Part shown: positions 60,162 to 64,000 of the stretch, one piece after another | How the letters are laid out: every line of letters starts with the position of its first letter | Numbering within the stretch: the first letter of the stretch is position 1 | NCBI GenBank assembly: GCA_964493665.1 | Contig: CAZBOZ010000003.1 | Coordinates: 3,769 to 67,768, forward strand | Origin: DAOSVX01 sp964493665 | GTDB lineage: Bacteria; Bacillota_I; Bacilli_A; RF39; UBA660 | Length of the DNA stretch: 64,000 nt | Direction of reading: 5' to 3' | The notes under the pieces: model-generated | Seen by the model: only the letters and a program-made list of their open reading frames with translations | What the model was told of the DNA's origin: nothing | The model's database searches: none | Made by a program: the position numbers and the translations under genes

Positions 60162-61433
60162 ATGTTCCAAAGTCTAAAGCAAATATTTTCTCCAATTAAT
60201 AAAGATTTAAGAAAAAGAATTTATTTTACTTTGCTAGTTTTAACAATCTTTTGTATTGGAACTAACATAACTGTTCCAGGAGCAGCAGCAATAACTAAAG
60301 AACTAGGGTTTTTAGAATTACTTAACTTAATGGCTGGAGGAAGTTTAAAGAATTTTTCCATATTCGCCTTAGGAGTAACCCCTTATATTACAGCCTCCAT
60401 TATTACGCAAATATTAACAATGGATGCTATAGCAATACCTTATTTCAAAGATTTAAAAGAAGAAGGTTATACTGGTAAACAAAAGATTAATAAAATAACT
60501 AGATATTTAGGTATATTCTTTGCTTTTGTTCAAGGATATGCATTTTCAGTAGCATTTTTGGGGTCAACATCAACAATATTGATTCTAAAAACATCATTAA
60601 TATTAACTGCTGGGACAGCTTTCCTATTATGGCTTGGTGATCAAGTAACAACTAAAGGAATAGGTAATGGAGTATCACTACTTATTATGGCTGGTATTAT
60701 ACTTACTATGCCAAATATGTTTTTAACCGCCTTTAAAGGGTTAGTTCCTATAGATGGAACAGGTAATTTATATTTAGGCATCTTATATTTCGCGCTCTTT
60801 GTAATTTTATATTTAGGAATAGTTGTCAGCGTTATTTTTATTCAAGAAGCTGAGCGAAGAATAGCTGTTCAATATTCCAATAGAACAAATAGTGCATATG
60901 GAGCAAGACAATCATTTTTACCGATTAAGATAAACTCAGCAAGTGTTATTCCGGTAATATTTGCTTCAACACTTATTTCAATACCAACTACGATTGCGCA
61001 ATTAACTGGCAAAGAATCATTTGCTAATTTTGTAAATAATTATATAAATTATACTACTCCAACTGGGTTTGCATTATATGTAGTGCTTATATTCTTCTTT
61101 GGCTATTTTTGGACATTTATGTCTTTAAATCCAGATGAAATGAGCAAAAATTTGAATAATAATGGTGGTTATATACCGGGTATAAGACCTGGTAGTGAAA
61201 CATCTACCTATATAAGTGGGGTTTTATCAAAATTAACAACTGTCGGAACATCATTCCTAGTTGTTATAGCATCTCTTCCTATTATATTCTCTAAACTATC
61301 AAATTTAGGAAACACAGTAACTATAGGAGGGACCGGATTACTTATAGTTGTTGGTGTAGCAATTGAAACATATAAACAATTGGAAAGTAGTTTAGTTAGT
61401 AGAAGTTACAAAAGGAGACCAAAGAAAATATGA
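60162..61433 (+). CDS. secY: Preprotein translocase subunit SecY
   Basis: Channel of the Sec translocon. The 423 residues have ten hydrophobic segments. Seen are the plug region after TM1 (VPGAAAITKE, with ELLNLMAGGSLKNFSIFALG), the GVTPYITASIITQIL motif, and the cytoplasmic loop with QEAERRIAVQYSNRT. The late NLNNNGGYIPGIRPG motif is also present. The stop overlaps adk (ATGA). The only other translocon-related items in the window are the SRP RNA and yidC. Confidence 0.97.
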   Translation: MFQSLKQIFSPINKDLRKRIYFTLLVLTIFCIGTNITVPGAAAITKELGFLELLNLMAGGSLKNFSIFALGVTPYITASIITQILTMDAIAIPYFKDLKEEGYTGKQKINKITRYLGIFFAFVQGYAFSVAFLGSTSTILILKTSLILTAGTAFLLWLGDQVTTKGIGNGVSLLIMAGIILTMPNMFLTAFKGLVPIDGTGNLYLGILYFALFVILYLGIVVSVIFIQEAERRIAVQYSNRTNSAYGARQSFLPIKINSASVIPVIFASTLISIPTTIAQLTGKESFANFVNNYINYTTPTGFALYVVLIFFFGYFWTFMSLNPDEMSKNLNNNGGYIPGIRPGSETSTYISGVLSKLTTVGTSFLVVIASLPIIFSKLSNLGNTVTIGGTGLLIVVGVAIETYKQLESSLVSRSYKRRPKKI

Positions 61434-62068
61434 AAAACATAATTTTTATCGCCCCACCAGCAGCTGGTAAGGGAACAATGAGCGAAATGCTAAAAGACAG
61501 ATATGGATATGACCATATTTCAACTGGAGACTTAATTAGAGCTGAAGTAAAAGCCGGCAATAAGGAGTTAGAAGAAATAATTAGCAAAGGTAATTTAGTA
61601 TCAGATGAAATAATATTTGCAATGTTAAAAAAGAAGTTAGCAACTATTAGTGGACCATTTATATTAGATGGGTTTCCAAGAACTATCAATCAATGCTATT
61701 TATATACTGAATTAGTAAAAGAAATGGGACTTGATTTAGGAGTAGCGGCTTATTTAACAATTGATAAAGAAGAAGCTATGAGAAGAGTTCTAGGAAGGCT
61801 AACGTGCAAGAATTGTAAAGTGTGCTTTAATAAATTCTTTAAAGAGAAAATGCCTAAAGAAGAAGGTAAATGTGATAAATGCGGTGGAGAATTGGAATCA
61901 AGAAGTGATGATACAGAAGAATCTTTCAACCATCGTTTTGATGTTTATTTAAAAGAAGTAGAAAATATTTTGGATTATTATAGAAGCTTAGGCATTTTAA
62001 AAGTTATAGAAGTTAAAGATAATCCTGAAGACACATTCGCCTTAGTAGAGAAAGTAATAAATGATTAG
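61430..62068 (+). CDS. adk: Adenylate kinase, zinc-LID type
   Basis: Interconverts ATP, AMP and ADP. The 212 residues have the P-loop APPAAGKGT (about 8-16), ISTGDLIR, and the AMP-binding LDGFPRTINQ. The LID has four Cys (CKNC and CDKC) for zinc, as in Gram-positive enzymes. The P-loop usual GPPGAGKGT reads APPAAGKGT, a mild variation that keeps the key GKGT. It overlaps secY at the start and map by 8 bases at the end. Confidence 0.97.
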   Translation: MKNIIFIAPPAAGKGTMSEMLKDRYGYDHISTGDLIRAEVKAGNKELEEIISKGNLVSDEIIFAMLKKKLATISGPFILDGFPRTINQCYLYTELVKEMGLDLGVAAYLTIDKEEAMRRVLGRLTCKNCKVCFNKFFKEKMPKEEGKCDKCGGELESRSDDTEESFNHRFDVYLKEVENILDYYRSLGILKVIEVKDNPEDTFALVEKVIND

Positions 62069-62807
62069 TATTAAAACTGATACTGATATTGAGAAAATGA
62101 GAGTATCAGGAAAAATTAATTATGAAACCCATAAGTATTTGGAAAGTAATATCAAACCTGGTATAACTACTAAATATTTAAATGATATAGCAGATAAATT
62201 TATTAGAAATAAAGGTGGGATACCATCATTCTTAAATTTTGAAGGTTATCCTGCTTCTATTTGCATATCAATAGATGAAGAAGTTGTTCATGGTATACCA
62301 AGTGCTAGAAAACTTAAAAATGGTGATCTAGTATCAATAGATATCGGTGTTATTTATGATGGTATGCATAGTGATTCAGCTGCTACTTACAAAGTGGGAA
62401 CTGTAAGTGAAGACAAAGAAAGACTTTTACTTCAAACTAAAGAAGCTTTATATAAGGGCATTGAAGAAGTAAAAGAAGGAGCTAGATTAGGGAATATAAG
62501 TAATGCTATTGAAAAACATGCTAAAAAGTATAACCTAAGTATAGTAAGGGAATTGGTTGGTCATGGAGTTGGATATAAACTTCATGAAGATCCAGATATT
62601 CCTAATTATGGACAAGCTAATAAAGGGCCTACCTTAAAAAGGGGAATGACATTAGCAATAGAACCGATGTTAAACTTGGGAAAAAGAGATGTTTTTATGA
62701 CTGAAAATGATTGGACAATCATAACCCAAGATAGTAAGCCATCTGCTCATTTTGAGCACACGGTTCTAGTAACAAAAGATGGTTACGAAATATTAACGAA
62801 AGAGTGA
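62061..62807 (+). CDS. map: Methionine aminopeptidase, type I
   Basis: Removes the initiator Met. The 248 residues show the pita-bread fold motifs: IDIGVIYDGMHSDSAATY with the two Asp ligands, the His in LVGHGVGYKLHEDP, the Glu in AIEPML and the final Glu in SAHFEHTVLVT. No N-terminal extension. The adk-map-infA-rpmJ-rpsM order is standard for the spc/alpha junction. Confidence 0.98.
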   Translation: MISIKTDTDIEKMRVSGKINYETHKYLESNIKPGITTKYLNDIADKFIRNKGGIPSFLNFEGYPASICISIDEEVVHGIPSARKLKNGDLVSIDIGVIYDGMHSDSAATYKVGTVSEDKERLLLQTKEALYKGIEEVKEGARLGNISNAIEKHAKKYNLSIVRELVGHGVGYKLHEDPDIPNYGQANKGPTLKRGMTLAIEPMLNLGKRDVFMTENDWTIITQDSKPSAHFEHTVLVTKDGYEILTKE

Positions 62808-62814
62808 TTTGAGT

Positions 62815-63036
62815 TTGGCTAATAATAAAGAAGAAAAAATTGAAATTGACGGTAAAGTACTAGATGTTATCCCTGGCGGCAAATATAAAGTTGAACTACA
62901 AAATGGTTACGTTATAGAAGCTCATGTTTCTGGTAAAATTCGAATGAATATGATTCGCATCTTACCAGGTGATGGAGTAACCATAGAATTATCACCATAC
63001 GATTTAACACATGGGCGAATAGTATATAGAAAGTAA
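62815..63036 (+). CDS. infA: Translation initiation factor IF-1
   Basis: OB-fold factor binding the 30S A site. The core is EIDGKVLDVIPGGKYKVELQ, AHVSGKIRMNMIRILPGD, and VTIELSPYDLTHGRIVYRK. Two TTG starts are possible: 62815 (73 residues, ANNKEEK) is preferred because GAGTGA is 8 bases upstream; 62809 would leave only 2. No ATG is available, so a TTG start is certain. Confidence 0.95.
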   Translation: MANNKEEKIEIDGKVLDVIPGGKYKVELQNGYVIEAHVSGKIRMNMIRILPGDGVTIELSPYDLTHGRIVYRK

Positions 63037-63049
63037 TGGAGGAAATTTT

Positions 63050-63163
63050 ATGAAAGTAAGACCATCAGTAAAACCTATTTGTGCAAAATGCAAAGTCATC
63101 AAAAGAAAAGGTAAAGTAATGATTATTTGTGAAAATCCAAAACACAAACAAAAACAAGGTTAG
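63050..63163 (+). CDS. rpmJ: 50S ribosomal protein L36
   Basis: A 37-residue zinc protein: MKVRPSVKPICAKCKVIKR, then CENPKHKQ, giving the C-x2-C...C-x4-H zinc set. Strong ATGGAGGAAA ribosome site. It is the zinc form, in the standard place between infA and rpsM. Confidence 0.97.
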   Translation: MKVRPSVKPICAKCKVIKRKGKVMIICENPKHKQKQG

Positions 63164-63175
63164 GAGAGAAAGTAT

Positions 63176-63550
63176 ATGGCAAGATTTAAAAATATTGAAA
63201 TACCAAATGATAAAAAAATAAGTATATCTTTAACTTATATTCATGGTATTGGCAGAAGTCTAGGAGTAACTGTTTGCAAAAATGCAAAAGTTGACCCAGA
63301 CAAAAAAACCAAAGATTTAACTACTGAAGAAGAAGCAGCTATAAGAAGCGAAATTGATAACCATGTTACTGAAGGAGATCTTCGCAGAGAAGTTCAACTA
63401 AATATTAAAAACAAAATGGAAATTAATAGTTATCAAGGAACAAGACATAAAAAAGGATTACCAGTTCGTGGACAAAGAACTAGTAGAAATGCTAGAACCA
63501 GAAAAGGTAAAGGAAAAACAATTGCTAACAAGAAAAAAGTAAGTAAATAG
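63176..63550 (+). CDS. rpsM: 30S ribosomal protein S13
   Basis: Head protein contacting the P-site tRNA and L5. The 124 residues have ISLTYIHGIGRSLGVTVCKN, REVQLNIKNKMEINSYQGTR and RGLP-type HKKGLPVRGQRTSRNARTRK. The Lys-rich end is NKKKVSK. First gene of the alpha part. Confidence 0.97.
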   Translation: MARFKNIEIPNDKKISISLTYIHGIGRSLGVTVCKNAKVDPDKKTKDLTTEEEAAIRSEIDNHVTEGDLRREVQLNIKNKMEINSYQGTRHKKGLPVRGQRTSRNARTRKGKGKTIANKKKVSK

Positions 63551-63567
63551 AAGGAAGGGTAAGTAAT

Positions 63568-63951
63568 ATGGCATATAATAGAAGGAAAAGAAAAGTAAAG
63601 AAAAATGTTGTTGAAGGTGTAGCACATATTCATTCAACATTTAATAATACCGTTGTAACTATTACCGATAAAGATGGAAATGTTGTTAGCTGGGCATCAT
63701 CAGGAACTATTGGTTATAAAGGAAGTAAAAAGAAAACTCCATTTGCAGCTGGAACTGCTTCAGAAAAAGCAGCTGAAAAAGCAATGGAACAAGGTGTAAA
63801 AAAAGTGGAAGTATTTGTAAAAGGACTTGGTGCTGGAAGAGAAAATGCGATTCGTTCATTACAAACAGCTGGATTGGAAGTTACCAGTATAACTGATGTA
63901 ACTCCTATTCCTCATAATGGATGTCGTCCTCCAAAAAGACCAAGGAATTAG
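63568..63951 (+). CDS. rpsK: 30S ribosomal protein S11
   Basis: Platform protein near the mRNA exit. The 127 residues include GVAHIHSTFNNTVVTITDKD, GYKGSKKKTPFAAGTASEKA and the C-terminal SITDVTPIPHNGCRPPKRPR followed by N. Normal length. Confidence 0.98.
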   Translation: MAYNRRKRKVKKNVVEGVAHIHSTFNNTVVTITDKDGNVVSWASSGTIGYKGSKKKTPFAAGTASEKAAEKAMEQGVKKVEVFVKGLGAGRENAIRSLQTAGLEVTSITDVTPIPHNGCRPPKRPRN

Positions 63952-63965
63952 AAAGAGGGTTTAAT

Positions 63966-64000
63966 ATGATATACTTTGAGAAACCAGAATATAAGATTGC
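63966..64000 (+). CDS. rpoA: RNA polymerase alpha subunit, only the first 11 codons in the window
   Basis: ATG at 63966 after AGAGGGTTTAAT; visible residues are MIYFEKPEYKI, matching the typical start of RpoA (MIEFEKP-like). The place after rpsK is the universal alpha operon order. Cut by the window edge. Confidence 0.88.
   Translation, partial: MIYFEKPEYKI

Noticed and set aside
1..64000. Mycoplasma-type genetic code (TGA = Trp)
   Set aside because: TGA is used as a stop (for example holB, ricT overlaps) and Trp residues are TGG in conserved motifs.
1..64000. CRISPR arrays, insertion sequences, prophage, tRNA or rRNA genes
   Set aside because: No regular spacer-repeat arrays, transposase motifs, or cloverleaf/rRNA signatures were found on reading.

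Overview
This AT-rich window (roughly 70% A+T by eye) is the replication-origin region of a low-GC Firmicutes/Bacilli-type chromosome, running straight into the S10-spc-alpha ribosomal protein cluster. The gene content (dnaA-dnaN-recF-gyrB-gyrA, rnpA-yidC-jag-mnmE-mnmG-rsmG-noc, rpoE, spoVG, whiA, ricT, a ComK-family protein, 3D-domain protein, YitT, WalJ-like hydrolase) points to Bacilli. Several traits are Mollicutes-like: a very short SRP RNA, missing rpmH and rpmD at their usual places, extended ribosomal proteins, very tight gene packing and stop codons buried in terminators. TGA is used as a stop, so this is not a code-4 Mycoplasma. My inference is an uncultured, host-associated, moderately reduced Bacilli lineage (RF39/Erysipelotrichia-like); no closer placement is possible from the sequence alone.

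Layout. Positions 1-10350 (minus strand, leftward replichore): prfA (cut by the window edge), rpoE, argS, noc, rsmG, mnmG, mnmE, jag, yidC, rnpA. Positions 10351-12172: bipartite origin, with DnaA-box clusters on both sides of dnaA. Positions 12173-19380: dnaN, a comK-like gene, recF, gyrB, gyrA. Positions 19381-19755: a non-coding hub with three parS sites, one Noc-binding site and the SRP RNA gene. Positions 19756-28865: tadA, dnaX, ybaB, recR, holB, ricT, pth, mfd, tatD. Positions 28911-32539: a 3D-domain protein, rsmA, spoVG, a DivIC-like protein and two degenerate ECF-type ATPases. Positions 32555-36382: rplM-rpsI, a truncated GdpP-like DHH protein, rplI, replicative helicase. Positions 36384-46723: two M23 peptidases, WalJ-like hydrolase, rlmH, ung, LemA-like protein, YitT, ftsEX, whiA, nucleoside kinase. 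Positions 46739-51180: gap and a large cysteine-rich surface protein. Positions 51216-64000: S10-spc-alpha operon from rpsJ to the start of rpoA.

How it works together. The window holds initiation (oriC, DnaA, DnaN, gyrase, helicase, clamp loader), origin marking (parS) and division-site selection (a Noc-type CTPase with two matching Noc-binding sites). It also holds translation and membrane insertion (SRP RNA, YidC, SecY, ribosomal proteins) and cell-wall remodelling at the septum (FtsEX plus a PcsB-like hydrolase, DivIC). Every gene right of the origin is on the plus strand except one LemA-like gene.

Most unusual items: (i) a pair of intact but catalytically dead EcfA-like ATPases at the conserved place upstream of rplM; (ii) a ComK homologue between dnaN and recF; (iii) a Noc protein with a long acidic/proline-rich insertion, whose binding site overlaps the mnmE promoter; (iv) a parS site that doubles as the gyrA terminator; (v) a 1119-residue Cys-module surface protein between gap and rpsJ; (vi) ribosomal protein L3 with an acidic tail of about 60 residues. 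No tRNA, rRNA, CRISPR array, insertion sequence or phage gene was seen.
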